DNA of 64,000 nucleotides from Zea mays (taxonomy: Eukaryota; Streptophyta; Magnoliopsida; Poales; Poaceae), in NCBI RefSeq assembly GCF_902167145.1, contig NC_050098.1:108910207-108974206 (forward strand), read 5' to 3'. Numbering within the stretch: the stretch's first letter is position 1; each line of letters begins with the position of its first letter. Positions 21,445 through 33,900 of the stretch are shown in pieces. The position numbers and the translations under genes are program-made. The notes beneath the pieces are model-generated. The model did no database searches. It worked only from the letters and a program-made list of their open reading frames with translations, and was not told the origin of the DNA.

Positions 21445-22106
21445 TGTTGGGGGCCTTCGGCTTCCGAAGGTCCTCAAAAACATGATTTAACAATGTCTCT
21501 GGAGTATAATGTGTGGACAGGGATCTTCGAACTAGAACCCACGGTATGAAGAAGCACAGAAAGAATACGAAGGATGGAACAGAGCCGAAGCTGTGCGCAA
21601 GGGAGCTTCGGCATGATGGCAGAAAAGAGGAAACCGACTTAAAGAGGAAAAGACTATCTAGACCCAGATAGAATACTATAGAGTTATTGTCAAAAGCAAA
21701 GGGCCTGGATGTAATTTTGCATGGGCTGCGACCCGTGCCTATAAATAGGTGAACAGTATTCCCGTACTGTTCACGCTGACTTGGCATTCGCTTTCGCGTC
21801 ACGCTTGTACCCTTGCTTTCCTTCGAGCCAAAGGCACATTTATAATTTGTTATTGTTGATACAGTAACGCAAATAAAAATAAGTTGATAATAATGTTTAA
21901 AGTGTTTATGTTATTTACCATATTTTGTATATGAATCCCTCTTCATCATTTATTGTGCTTATGAAGGTATGTCCTTCATAACCTTCGTCCGGAATTCATT
22001 ATATCTGAAGGGAAATAATGCTTCGAAGGACGAAGGACTTTAACGTTTAACACTTTCTATGTTGCCTTGTTCTTAACTATTAGCATTTGAGAACAAGTCC
22101 CCAACG
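21445..22106 (+). repeat. 3' LTR of element D
   Basis: 662 bp, differing from the 5' LTR at about seven positions by eye, including the last base (g for a). TATA box at 21740-21747. Confidence 0.93.
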
Positions 22107-22111
22107 CTCCC

Positions 22112-22890
22112 CTTTTTGGTGATTTATGCCAACACAACAAAGAGCAACATATAGAAGTGCAACATCAATGCAAATGAGATCAAAAATTTGTTTTGTTTCA
22201 AATTTGGCATATTTGGATCATTCTTTGCCACCACTTGGTTTGTTTTTGCAAATCAAACTCAATTTCCTATCTCTAAGTCAAATTCACTTGTTGAGGCATA
22301 GAGAAAGGTATTCCAAGAGAAATTGATCAAAGATTCAAAAACTCCCCCTTTTTCCCATAATCAAACATTCTCCCCACAAGAGACCAACTTTTGACAAAAA
22401 GATATACTTAGAGTATTTTGACAAAACAAAAGTTCTAACTCTACTATTTTTAAAATTCTCAAGTGGTAGCTGATCCATTTGCTTTAGCCTTAATTTCTCC
22501 CCCTTTGGCATCAAGCACCAAAACGGGATCATTTTTGGCCCCTTAAACCCCATTGCCTCACCAAAATCTTCAAATAAGAGTAAAAGGCAATAAGAGTATG
22601 GAGGTGAACTTGGAGTAAGTTACCCTCTCATCGGAGTGCAGTGGAAGTCTTTCATGGTCCAAGTCCACCTTTCCCTTTCAATAAATCTTTGAGACTAATT
22701 TAAGAAAACTCAAGCACATGGTTAGTCTCAAAGGATCAAGTTGTAGCACATCTCCCCCTAAATATGTGTATCACTCACACATGGACTTTTGAGATCCGGG
22801 GATTGCGTTGTACAACTTGATCACCATAATTAAGCAAGAAAATGCATAAAGGAACATGATCAAAGGCATAAAACACATGTATGCTATAAA
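22112..22890 (-). other. 3' non-coding region of element B with polypurine tracts
   Basis: No gene. On the minus strand several gggggaga tracts occur (complement of tctccccc at about 22496 and 22751, and of ctccccctttttccc at about 22342). The region is homologous to 51032-51797 of element A. The last polypurine tract lies across the D insertion (ctccc duplicated at 14841-14845 and 22107-22111). Confidence 0.75.
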
Positions 22891-24608
22891 TCAATCCAAG
22901 TTCCGCGAATCTAAGACATTTAGCTCACTACGCAGCCTGCAAAAGGTCTTCTCATCTAAACGCTTGGTAAAGATATCGGCTAGCTGGTTCTCGGTGCTAA
23001 CATAAAACACTTCGATATCTCCCTTTTGCTGGTGGTCTCTCAAAAAGTGATGTCGGATGTCTATGTGCTTTGTGCGGCTGTGTTCAACAGGATTATCCGC
23101 CATGCGGATAGCACTCTCATTATCACATAGGAGTGGGACTTTGCTCAGATTGTAGCCAAAGTCCCGGAGGGTTTGCCTCATCCAAAGTAGTTGCGCGCAA
23201 CACTGTCCTGTGGCAACATACTCGGCCTCAGCGGTGGATAGGGCAACGGAAGTTTGTTTCTTAGAACTCCAAGACACCAGGGACCTTCCTAAGAATTGGC
23301 ACGTCCCTGATGTACTCTTCCTATCAACCTTACATCCAGCATAATCGGAGTCTGAATATCCAATTAAGTCAAATGTAGACCCCTTTGGATACCAGATCCC
23401 GAAGCAAGGCGTAGTGACTAAATATCTAAGAATTCGCTTCACGGCCACTAAGTGACACTCCCTTGGATCGGATTGAAATCTAGCACACATGCATACACTA
23501 AGCATAATATCCGTTCTACTAGCACATAAGTAAAGCAAGGAACCTATCATAGACCGGTATGCTTTTTGATCAACGGACTTACCTCCTTTGTTGAGGTCGA
23601 CGTGTCCGTTAGTTCCCATTGGAGTCTTTGCGGGCTTGGCGTCCTTCATCCCAAACCGCTTGATCAAGTCTTGCGTGTACTTCGTTTGGGAGATGAAAGT
23701 GTCGTCCTTGAGTTGCTTCACTTGGAACCCAAGGAAGTAGTTCAACTCGCCCATCATCAACATTTCAAACTTTTGAGTCATCACCCTGCTAAACTCTTCA
23801 CAAGACTTTTGGTTAGTAGAACCAAATATTATGTCATCGACATAAATTTGGCACACAAATAAGTCACCATCACAAGTCTTAGTGAATAAAGTTGGATCGG
23901 CTTTCCCAACCTTGAAAGCATTAGCAATTAAAAAGTCTCTAAGGCATTCATACCATGCTCTTGGGGCTTGCTTAAGTCCATAGAGCGCCTTAGAGAGCTT
24001 ACACACGTGGCCGGGGTACCATTCATCCTCAAAGCCAGGGGGTTGCTCTACGTACACCTCCTCCTTGATTGGCCCGTTGAGGAAAGCGCTCTTCACATCC
24101 ATTTGGAACAACCTGAAAGAATGGTGAGCGGCATAGGCTAACAATATGTGAATTGACTCTAGCCTAGCCACAGGAGCAAAAGTCTCCTCAAAGTCCAAAC
24201 CTGCGACTTGGGCATAACCTTTTGCCACAAGTCGTGCCTTGTTCCTTGTCACCACCCCGTGCTCGTCCTGTTTGTTGCGGAACACCCACTTGGTTCCCAC
24301 AACGTTTTTCTTGGGACATGGCACCAATGTCCAAACTTCATTTCTCTTGAAATTGTTGAGCTCCTCCTGCATGGCCAACACCCAGTCCGGATCTAGCAAG
24401 GCCTCTTCTACCCTGAAAGGCTCAATAGAAGAGACAAAAGAGTAATGCTCACAAAAATTAACTAATCTAGAGCGAGTTGTTACTCCTTTGCTAATATCAC
24501 CCAATATCTGGTCGACGGGATGATTCCTTTTAATCGTCGCTCGAACTTGAGTTGGAGGGGCATGTTGTGCTTCTTCCTCCATAACATGATCATCTTGTGC
24601 TCCCCCTT
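22891..24608 (-). pseudogene. pol: Pol of element B, part 2 (RT and RNase H), open
   Basis: An open frame of 563 residues from 24582 continues pol of B beyond element C. The reverse transcriptase has [35 protein letters not shown] and the catalytic [10 protein letters not shown]. RNase H has [37 protein letters not shown] and [13 protein letters not shown]. It ends at 22891. This half has no internal lesion, but it is separated by 20 kb from its start and the upstream half has a stop. Confidence 0.9.
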
Positions 24609-26104
24609 TGAAAGCATCTAGGCCCCTGGTTGGTTTTAGTGATTAATGACAACGTAATATTATATGTGACTAACGTGTGTTTTGCAGAGACAAATGGTAA
24701 GTTAGGTCGCATGACAGGTAGAAGTACTACAACGGTGAAAACAATCCCGAAGATAAGAACTCGAAGCGACGGCTAAAACGACGAAACAAAAGGTGAAGGT
24801 CTACGGAGTCCGAGTGTCAAGGAGATGTGGACACTCGCGGTTTAGTTAGGTCTTTTATTCTCTTTTAGCCGTACTATAAAGAGGGGTTGTCGATGAGTAG
24901 TTTGACCAAGAGAGTTCTAGTGTAGTGTTGGTGCACAATCACACTCATACACAGTGCTAGGTGTCACTCTAGAACTCACTCACAAGTTAGAACGAAAACC
25001 GATTTGAAAATCAGCTGAAAAACAAGAGTTAGTGTTTCTGGCCTTGGGGCACCGGACTGTCCGGTGTGCACCGGACTATCCGGTGCACCCTCTGCTAGGT
25101 GGGACCAGGCTGGTCCGGGGCAGAGGCTTTCCCTCCGCAGAAACCCGAGAGCGCAGCTTTCAGAGTTGAATTTTAGTGGCACACCGGACACCGCACCGGA
25201 CTGTCCGGTGTGCACCCGACAGTGAACTGTTCACTGTCCGGTGCGCCATGAGTCCAACGGCTAGCTGTCAGAACTAGCCGTTGGAAACGACCGTTGGCGC
25301 ACCGGTGGCGCACCGTTGGCGCACCGGTGGCGCACCGGACTGTCCGGTGCGCCATTGCGCAGTGAAATGCCTGTAACGGCTAGTTGGTGGGTGAGGGCTA
25401 TTTATACCCCCTCCACCCACCATATTCAATGTCTTGCACTTCACATTTATTCCAGCACATTGCTAGAGCATTGCAAGCACCAAAAGCCTAGTGAGGAGAT
25501 TAGAGAATCATAATCCGCGTTTGTTCCTCATTAGCGCTAGTGAGAGCCACCTAGAGCACACACCACTTGCATTAGGCTTCTCTTGGTCAAGCGAAAGTCT
25601 ACGGCTTGTTACTCTTGGTGATCGGCATCACCTAGACGGCTTGGTGGCGTTGGGAGCTCGGTGATCACCGTGAAGATCTTGTTGGTGACCCGACTCAAGT
25701 TTGTAAGCGGTCTCGAGGGATCCACCGCGCCGGAGTGGCAAAGGATCATCTCGTAGTGAGCACTTGGTTCTTGCGAGGACCAAGGGGGAGCGATACCCTT
25801 GCGCGGGTGCTCCAACGAGGACTAGTGGAGAGTGTCGACTCTTCGATACCTCGGGAAAAATTGGAGGAGTCTTCTAAACTTTGCTTTACATTCCGCACTT
25901 AATTCAAGCACTTTACATTGTGTATTTGTTTAGCAAGTAATTGAAATATTGTCTTAGCATTGTTGCATTTCTAGTATTATATTCTTAGTGCTAGTAGTTG
26001 GGGTGAAGTTGGGCTCTTGCTTAGCTCTTGCTTAGGTTTTAATTAGTGTTGATTTTTAGAAAAGCCCAATTCACCCCCCCCTCTTGGGCATCGTGATCCT
26101 TTCA
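24609..26104 (+). repeat. 5' LTR of element C
   Basis: 1496 bp. TATA-like tatttata at 25399-25406. It carries caccggactgtccggtg palindromes. Compared with the 3' LTR it has an extra ~22 bp near 24656 and an extra ~85 bp near 25225-25335 that contains duplicated ggcgcaccggtggcgcaccg units. Confidence 0.93.
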
Positions 26105-26106
26105 AT

Positions 26107-26118
26107 TGGTATCAAAGC
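26107..26118 (+). other. Primer-binding site of element C
   Basis: tggtatcaaagc begins two bases after the LTR and is complementary to initiator tRNA-Met with one difference from A. Confidence 0.85.
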
Positions 26119-26156
26119 CTTGTTGCTCATAGATTAGCTTAACCGCTAGAGTTACG

Positions 26157-28418
26157 ATGTCCGGTGGGGATGGACCTCCTCCCGTTTTTGATGGTGACGA
26201 TTTTCCTTATTGGAAAATTCGTGTGGAAGCATACTTAGAGGCTATAGACATTGGTGTCTATAAAGCCGCCACGCAAGGATTCCCCGAACCTAGAGATCCC
26301 ACAAATCTTGTAGGTGATGAGTTCAATTATGAGAAATGGAATGCTAAGGCCAAAAACACCCTTTTTAGAGGCCTTTGCAAAGATGTGTTCAATAGAGTAA
26401 GAAATCATAAAAATGCTCATGATTTGTGGATGGACATTTGTGCTCTACACGAAGGAACTAGAAGTGAACGTGAGGAAAGATATCACATAGCCATGCGAAA
26501 GTTAAATTCCTTTGAAATGCTTACTAATGAAAATGCAAATGCTATGTACTCACGACTTAATATTCTTGTAGAGGAAGTTAATGGATTGGGGCTTACTCAA
26601 ATCTCACAACCGGATGTTGTGAGGAAGATTCTCAGTGTCCTCCCAATAGACAAATATGGACACATTGTCACTGTGCTACATCAAATGGATCTTTCAGTTA
26701 CCACACCTACACAAATTTTGGGAAAGATCAATGCCCATGAAATGTATATGCACATAAACGACAAAGAAGAATCATCTTCCAAAAGAAAGGATTTGGCTCT
26801 CAAAGCAAATCATGAAAGAAAAGGAAAAGCAAAAATACAAGTTGAGGAAGAATCCTCAAGTGATGATGACCTTGATGCAAACATTGCCTTGATGGTAAGG
26901 AAGACCACCAAGATGTTGAAGAAGCTAAATAGAGAAGGCATCAAATTTGATTCAAGGAAGAAGAAATTCTTTTCCAACAAAAGAAAGCCCATTTCTGAGA
27001 TGGATTGCTACAACTGTGGTGAGCTCGGTCATCTTGCTCATCAATGCAACAAGCCCAAGAAGAATAAGTTCAAGGGCAAGAAAGAAGATGACAGCGATGA
27101 TGAAAAGAAGGAAAAGAAATTCTTCAAGCAAAAGAGGTTCCACAAGAAGAAGAATGGAAAGGCATATATTGTTGGCGACTGGCTCACCGACATCGAATCA
27201 TCAAGTGGGTCTTCTTCAAGTGAAGAAGAGAATGATGAAAAAGTTGCCGCCATCGCCGTGGACTTCTCTTCACCACCACCATCGACTTCTCACCTATGCC
27301 TCATGGCTAGGGGTGAACGGAAGGTACAAAATGATATTAATATTGCTGATGATAGTGATAGTGATAGTGATGAGGAATTTGCTTCACCTTCATATGATGA
27401 GTTAGCTGACTTGCTTAAAGAATATACTCAAATCATTAGAAAGTCAAAAGCTAAATGTGATAGGTTGAAAAATGAAAATGAATCTTTAAATGCCAAATAT
27501 GACATAGTTATAAAGGCTAGTGATGAAATAAAAGAAGAGAATAAAACTATGTCATCAACTATAAATGAGCTCACAAACTCCCTAAAAGATGCTAAGGAAA
27601 AATATGACAAATTAAATGAAGCTAATAGGGAGTTGCAAAATAGACTAGTAAAGATCAAGGAAGACTGTACTCAAATTAAATTTGATCATGACAATCTTCT
27701 TGTTGAAAATGAACTTTTATCTTGCAAAACACATGAGGCTATTAACCCTGTTGTTAAGTTTGATGTAGCAACCTCATGTGATGATTTGATTCAAGAAGAG
27801 CAAACTAGTCTACATGTTGAATTGACTGAAAAAGTTGAAGTCCTGACTTTAGACAACCAAAAATTTAAGAATTACTTGACTGATGCAACTACTAGAGGAA
27901 AGGTTGCTATTGAGAACAATGATTTCAACAATGAGTTGGCAGTGGATAATCAAAGGCTTAAGAATGAGGCCAAGAAACTAAAAAGTGAAAATGAACATCT
28001 TGCAACAAGTGTGCAAAAGTTCAACAAGGGTCAATACCTCCAAAATGAGCTGCTTATGAACACTGTTATGAAAAATAACAAGAGTGGTATTGGATACAAT
28101 GCTTTTGTGCAAAAGAAAGCTATCACTCAATACAAGCCAAAGCAGACTCACAAGCCTATCAAATGCTTTGAGTGTGGAAATGAAGGTCATTTTGCCCACA
28201 ACTGCAAAGCTAAACCACCAACTCCCTTGCCTAAGCACTCAAGACCATTTGCTTTCAATGCTCACTATGTTCTAAGAAAGGTTGCAAATGGAAAGGTTAA
28301 GGTTACATTCCTAGGTCCACCAAACAAGAGTAGACCTAGACAAATCTGGGTGGCAAAGTCCTTAATTGAGAGAGTCACTGGTCCTATGCAATATAGGGCC
28401 CTCAAAACTCAAGCTTGA
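26157..28418 (+). CDS. gag: Gag of element C, 753 residues, intact
   Basis: The structural protein of the element particle. It starts MSGGDGPPPVFDGDD with the Copia gag domain (FPYWKIRVEAYLE onward, residues about 10-200). Two CCHC zinc knuckles are present, CYNCGELGHLAHQC at residues 284-297 and CFECGNEGHFAHNC at 670-683, separated by an acidic/lysine-rich stretch and a long coiled-coil region (about 410-640). A second knuckle near the C-terminus distinguishes it from gag of A and B. It ends at TGA 28416-28418, 17 bases before pol in a different frame. No lesion is visible. Confidence 0.92.
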   Translation: MSGGDGPPPVFDGDDFPYWKIRVEAYLEAIDIGVYKAATQGFPEPRDPTNLVGDEFNYEKWNAKAKNTLFRGLCKDVFNRVRNHKNAHDLWMDICALHEGTRSEREERYHIAMRKLNSFEMLTNENANAMYSRLNILVEEVNGLGLTQISQPDVVRKILSVLPIDKYGHIVTVLHQMDLSVTTPTQILGKINAHEMYMHINDKEESSSKRKDLALKANHERKGKAKIQVEEESSSDDDLDANIALMVRKTTKMLKKLNREGIKFDSRKKKFFSNKRKPISEMDCYNCGELGHLAHQCNKPKKNKFKGKKEDDSDDEKKEKKFFKQKRFHKKKNGKAYIVGDWLTDIESSSGSSSSEEENDEKVAAIAVDFSSPPPSTSHLCLMARGERKVQNDINIADDSDSDSDEEFASPSYDELADLLKEYTQIIRKSKAKCDRLKNENESLNAKYDIVIKASDEIKEENKTMSSTINELTNSLKDAKEKYDKLNEANRELQNRLVKIKEDCTQIKFDHDNLLVENELLSCKTHEAINPVVKFDVATSCDDLIQEEQTSLHVELTEKVEVLTLDNQKFKNYLTDATTRGKVAIENNDFNNELAVDNQRLKNEAKKLKSENEHLATSVQKFNKGQYLQNELLMNTVMKNNKSGIGYNAFVQKKAITQYKPKQTHKPIKCFECGNEGHFAHNCKAKPPTPLPKHSRPFAFNAHYVLRKVANGKVKVTFLGPPNKSRPRQIWVAKSLIERVTGPMQYRALKTQA

Positions 28419-28435
28419 ATTGTCTGTGAATGTAG

Positions 28436-29985
28436 GTGAACTACAAGACCGGTGGGAGTCATTGGGTTATTGACAGTGGATGCACACAACATATGACAGG
28501 CAACCCACGGATGTTCACCTCACTAGATGAGAATGTTGATGGTCAAGATAAAATCACATTTGGAGACAATTCAAAAGGAAAAGTGCAAGGACTTGGCAAG
28601 GTGGCAATCTCAAATGATTTATCAATATCAAATGTTCTCTTAGTTGCACCTTTAAGCTTCAATTTATTATCAGTGGGTCAACTCTGTGATCTTGGACTTC
28701 AATGCTTATTCACTCCATCAGAGGTTATTGTAACAAAGATGGATGATGAATCAATGGTATTCAAGGGATTTAGATACAACAACCTCTACTTAGTGGATTT
28801 CACTTCAGAAGATGCAGACTTAAGAACTTGCCTCTTCACCAAAGCTTCTCTTGGATGGCTTTGGCATAGGAGGCTTGCACATGTTGGGATGAGCACACTC
28901 AAGAAGGTATTAAAGAAAGATATGGTTAGAGGATTAAAGGATGTGGTGTTTGAAAAAGACAAGCCATGCAGTGCATGTCAAGCTGGAAAGCAAGTTGCTA
29001 ATACACATCCCACTAAAGCTTTCATGTCAACATCAAGGCCACTGGAACTACTTCATATGGATTTATTTGGACCTACAAATTATGTCAGTGCCGGTGGCAA
29101 CCTCTACTGTCTAGTGATTGTTGATGACTTCTCAAGATACACTTGGGTGTTCTTTCTCCATGACAAATCTGAAGTTGCATCTATATTCAAGAAGTTTGCC
29201 AAGAAAGCACAAAATGAATTTGATTGCAAGATTAAGAAGATTAGAAGTGACAATGGCAAAGAATTTGACAACACCAACATTCATGAGTACTGTGATGAAA
29301 TTGGGATCAAGCATGAAGTATCTGCCACATACACACCTCAACAAAATGGAGTTGTTGAAAGGAAAAATAGGACCTTGATCACTCTTGCAAGAACAATGAT
29401 TGATGAGTATAACACACCGGAGAGGTTTTGGGCCGAAGCTGTCAGCACAGCTTGTTATGCATCAAACAGGCTATTTCCTCACCGACTACTTGCGAAGACT
29501 CCTTATGAATTGCTAAATGGGAAAAAGCCAGACGTCTCCTTCTTCCGGGTGTTTGGGTGCAAATGCTACATCTACAAGAAACGCCATCTAGGGAAGTTTC
29601 AAAGACGTTGTGATATTGGTTTTCTTTTGGGTTATTCATTAAAGTCCAAAGCATATCGAGTATTCAACCATGCCACTGGCGTGGTAGAAGAAACATATGA
29701 TGTGGAATTTGATGAGACTAATGGCTCCCAAGGAGCACTTGAAAATCTTGATGATGTAGGTGATGAGCCACTAAGGGAAGCAATGAAGAACATGCCTATT
29801 GGAGCTATCAAACCAAAAGAAGATGAAGAAGAGGTGCAAATCATTGACAGGCCTTCTTCATCAAATGTACCACAAGATGATGAAAAAGATGAGAGGCATG
29901 CAAATGAAGATACATTTGTCTCTCATGAACAAGCAAGGGTACAAGCCGAAGATGTTGATGCTCCTGGATCCTCTTCCCAAGTGGT
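28436..29985 (+). pseudogene. pol: Pol of element C, part 1 (protease and integrase), split by E
   Basis: Encodes the aspartic protease (WVIDSGCTQHM, Asp at residue 13), the GAG-pre-integrase zinc region (WHRRLAHVGM ... CSACQAGK) and the integrase core (HMDLFGP, VDDFSRY, NGVVERKNR, the three catalytic acidic residues), then the variable linker to RT. No stop precedes the insertion point of E at 29985, where the 5-bp duplication gtggt marks the junction. The reading phase is the same on the far side (37331 onward), so the insertion is the only lesion seen. Integrase would insert element DNA, and protease would process the polyprotein. Confidence 0.92.
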
Positions 29986-30628
29986 TGTTGGGGACTTGTT
30001 CTCAAGTGCTAAGAGTTAAGAACAAGGCAACATAGAAAATGTTAATCATTAACGCCCTTCGTCCTCCGAAGCATTATTTCCCTTAGGATATAATGACTTG
30101 TGGACGAAGGTTATGAAGGACATACCTTCATAAATTCATCAAACAATGACGAAGGATGAAATATAAAGAATGTAAAAGAAAACATGAACAATCATCTATT
30201 ATTATTGAACATAAACAAAAATATTATCGAACTATAAGTGTACCTTTAATCGGAAGGAAATGATAGTACAAGAGTGACGCAAAAAGCGAATGCCAAGTCA
30301 GCGTGCACAGTACGGGGATACTGTTCACCTATTTATAGACACGGGACACAGCCCTTACAAAATTACATTCATGCCCTTTACATTTGATAATAACTCTATA
30401 GTAGTCTATCGAGGTCTGAATAACCTTTTCATCTTTAAGTCGGTTACACTCTTTGCTGTTACGCCGAAGCTTTCCTTTTCAACACCTTCGGCTCTGTAGC
30501 AAGCTTCGTATTATTCCGGTCTACTGCAATGCCGACTTTAGTCCGAGGGTACCTGTTCACACATTGTACTACAGAAATACTGTTAAATCCTGTTTTTGAG
30601 GACCTTCGGACGCCGAAGGTCCCCAACA
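29986..30628 (-). repeat. 3' LTR of element E
   Basis: 643 bp, differing from the other LTR at one position noticed (30422 region, a for g). TATA box on the minus strand at 30330-30337. Confidence 0.93.
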
Positions 30629-30784
30629 GTAGCCCCTCGCAATATTAATTTGTTTGAAATAATAAATTTAGATTGCGAGATGGACGAAGGCTTTACGCCG
30701 AAGGTCCGAAAAAACACCTTCCCTATGCTAGAATAGCAACATTCAATGACAAGTGGGGTCTTTCAACTTTCAACGCACCGAGCG

Positions 30785-30792
30785 TATAAATA
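30785..30792 (+). promoter_or_regulatory. Probable TATA box of the antisense gene in E
   Basis: gcgtataaatacgg lies exactly 150 bp before the ATG at 30935, matching the motif and distance in element D. It lies outside the LTR, so the gene has its own promoter rather than relying on the LTR. Confidence 0.68.
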
Positions 30793-30934
30793 CGGCCATA
30801 CCGCAAACTCATTTTGCACGCTTTCTGGCCAACCACTCCCGCTCACTCAATTTTTAGCTCTTGTGCACTGTGATTTGCTAAGCTTTTAGCTTTGAAGCTT
30901 CGGATTTGAAAACAGTTTTTTAGTGTTTCCGAAG

Positions 30935-33900
30935 ATGTCTGAAGCTGCTAAGAAGGCTGCTGCTGAGATGAAGCTGAGTCTTGATGAAGAGAAGAACTTA
31001 GGATTTCTTATAGCGATGTCGAAGACCAACACAGAAAAAATCACCAAGGAGATTCTGGAAGGGCTGTCTGAAGATACTGGTGACAGTGAAAGTTATGATG
31101 TAGACAGCGGTGGCGAAGACTCCGAAGATCGCCCCTGGCGACCAAGCCATTCAGTTTATGGTAAATCAACTATCAAAGAGAATCATCTTGTTAACATGAG
31201 AGGAAGGTATTTCCGGGATTTGTCCGTTGTGAGGGCCGACGAAGGGGAGAAGACTTGTCCACACCCTGAAGAGAATGAAGTCGTAGTATTCCGAAGCTTT
31301 TTGAAGGCTGGGCTGCGATTGCCCTTGAGCAGCTTCGTCGTGGAGGTGCTGAAGATTTTTGAAGTCTATCTTCACCAACTTACCCCCGAGGCAATCATAA
31401 GGCTGAACATCTTCGTGTGGACCGCACGAAGCCAAGGTCTGAAGCCTGATGCAAAAAGTTTCTGCAATATGCACGAATTATCATACGAGACAATACCTTG
31501 GGGTAAGGAACAGTATCACAATAACTTTGGCTGCTACAGTTTTGTTTCTCGGTCTGGGTCAAGCTCCCCCGTGCCAACTTTTCGGAAGAGGTGGCCTAGC
31601 GGCTGGATGACAGAATGGTTTTATGTAAAAAATGATCTGAAAGCACGGGAAGACATTAAAGGTATAATCATGCGTCCTATTTGGCAAAGCTTCGGCCTTC
31701 GGAGGCCGAAGGTTGAAATGAATGAAGCCGCCGAAGAGTGCCAAAGAGCCTTCGGCGTTGTCTGCTCTTTTATAGGAACAAGGGACTTAGTACAAGAGCA
31801 TATCGCCTTCAGGGTGTGGCCGCTTGCGGAGAAATGGGAAATGCCGCAAGAAACCATTAAAGAGGCCGACGAAGGTGGACTTATCAGATTTAAGTACACT
31901 TTTAAATTTGGAGATAAATTTATTGAGCCAGATGATGAGTGGTTGAAAAGCATTGACAATTTAAGTGATGAGCTGCTCGGGACCTACTCGAAGGCCGAAG
32001 ATAATGCAATGTCAGCAGCCTTCGGAGGCCGAAAAAAGAAGAGACTGAATCGGGTATTTGATGCCATCGGGTTTGTCTACCCTGACTACTGCTATCCCAT
32101 TCGAAGGCAGAAGAGAAAAAACACAACCTCTGCAAAGGAAGAAGCTGCAGCTGCTCCTAGCGAGCCAGAACCGAAAAGGAAAAAGATAAAGGTTCTTACG
32201 CATCGGCCGCGTTATATTGAACCAGCTTCGGTGCCCGAGTTTACCGGAAAAACTTCTTCGGCCACCGAAGCTGAAAAACCAACCGAGCCAGCCTTGTTGC
32301 CAGTGATCGCAGAAACGGCCGAAGTGCCATCAAAGATAGAATCAGAACAATCAAACATTTTGTTGTTAGAAACAAAAGAGAAAGCTGAAGCGCCGTCCAC
32401 AGAAAAAATTGAAGAGGTAAAAGAAGCAACTGAGGGCTCCAAAACATCAGAAGTTTTGAGTCCTACAGCAATCATTGGGACAGCAAAAAATGAAAAAGTG
32501 CCAGCCGCAACTCCGAAGAGAAAGAGAATGGCTAATGTGCTAGATGTACTGGAAACGATCAAATCTTCGAGCACACCTCCGAAGAAGGCTGCTGTTACTC
32601 CTGAAACAACAGCTGAAATTTCTGGTTCTACAGCTCCAGAGCAAGAAATTGAAGCCGAAGCTGGGCCCTCAGAGCCCGCAAAAACCTTGGAAAGTGAGGC
32701 AGAAAAAATAACAAAGCCAACTTTTGTTGAAGAAACTGGTGTTGTTACCCCCGAAGCATCCCCCAAAATCCGTGATTATATTTTTCGTCATGCTTCGGGG
32801 AAAAAATTATCAGAAAAAGAAGAACAAGAGGCCCAGCACTATGCCCAAAAGTTGAAATATCCAAAGGGGGCGTTGATATTTAATGGCAGTGGAGAAGAAG
32901 ATTTCTTGTATTGTCTCCCCGATAGCAAGGAAATTTCTGTCTGTCGGGAGATGAGCAGAAGTTTCGGGTTCCCAACTTTAGAAGACGGACTTTCGGTGCT
33001 GTCAAAGAACGATCTGGCTGACAGCCTAGCTTACAACAGTTTAAAGGTGCGACAAATGGAATTCTCGTATTTTTTGTTGAGTTCAAAATTTTTCGTTTGT
33101 TTAAAACTATTGACACAGACATATTCCTGTTTGCAGGGCCTGATACTCAGCAATGCCCTCAGGGCACAGAAAGATGCTGAGGACGAAGGATGTACTATAG
33201 CCCTGAGCAACCTTCGTTCCGAAGTAATTGAACTGAGGAACGAAGGTCTTGAAAAAGATAAAATATTATATTCATTGATAAATAAAATAAAGGAAGACGA
33301 AGCTACTTTCAAAAGTCAAGCTGAAGCCCAGAAGCGTGAAATTGAAGACCTTCGGAAACAACTGGCCAGAGCCAGGGAAGAACGCGTACTTGAAGAGACA
33401 AAGCGTGAACTGAGCGATCAATGGGCAGATCACCTAGAAGTGACTGTTGAAGAGCTTCGCTCGTCCAAAAAGAGATGCTACAACAAATCTATAGATTGCG
33501 TTAAGAAATTAAAGACTAGCTTCGCCAAGGTCGGCGCATTCTCAAGTGAGGAAAACTTTTCGAGAGGCAATCCCGAAGGTGTTATTGAATGGATTGACCA
33601 CGAAGCTGAAGCCTTCGAAGAAATTTTAAATAGCCGAGGAGATATATGTGCCTTCTCTGGCGCCAGAGGGATTGCCACCATCTTAGAGAAGAAGGGCTGC
33701 GAACATGTAAAAATTCTAGCACAGTCCGAAGCTGCCTTGTCCTTTGAAGATACAAGAGATCCTTCGGCCGAAGCTAGCATAATTGGTGGAAAGTTTTTTA
33801 CTGATATCTGGGATAATGGTGGCCGAGAAATGGCCGGAGAAATTATTCGAAGAAGTGAGAAGGGCATTCACGATGCTAGAGCAGTAGCTGAGGCTGCTGA

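Larger units (their letters stand above)
14846..22106 (+). mobile_element. Element D: non-autonomous Gypsy-like LTR retrotransposon (Zeon-1-like)
   Basis: Paired 662-bp LTRs and the 5-bp duplication ctccc (14841-14845, 22107-22111) define a 7261-bp element inserted in the polypurine tract of B. It encodes a gag on the plus strand and a long gene on the minus strand, and no protease, integrase or RT. Size, LTR length and the absence of pol resemble maize Zeon-1 of the cinful-zeon family (recalled, not searched). By eye the LTRs differ at about seven positions, so the insertion is recent, yet both genes carry several stops. Confidence 0.88.
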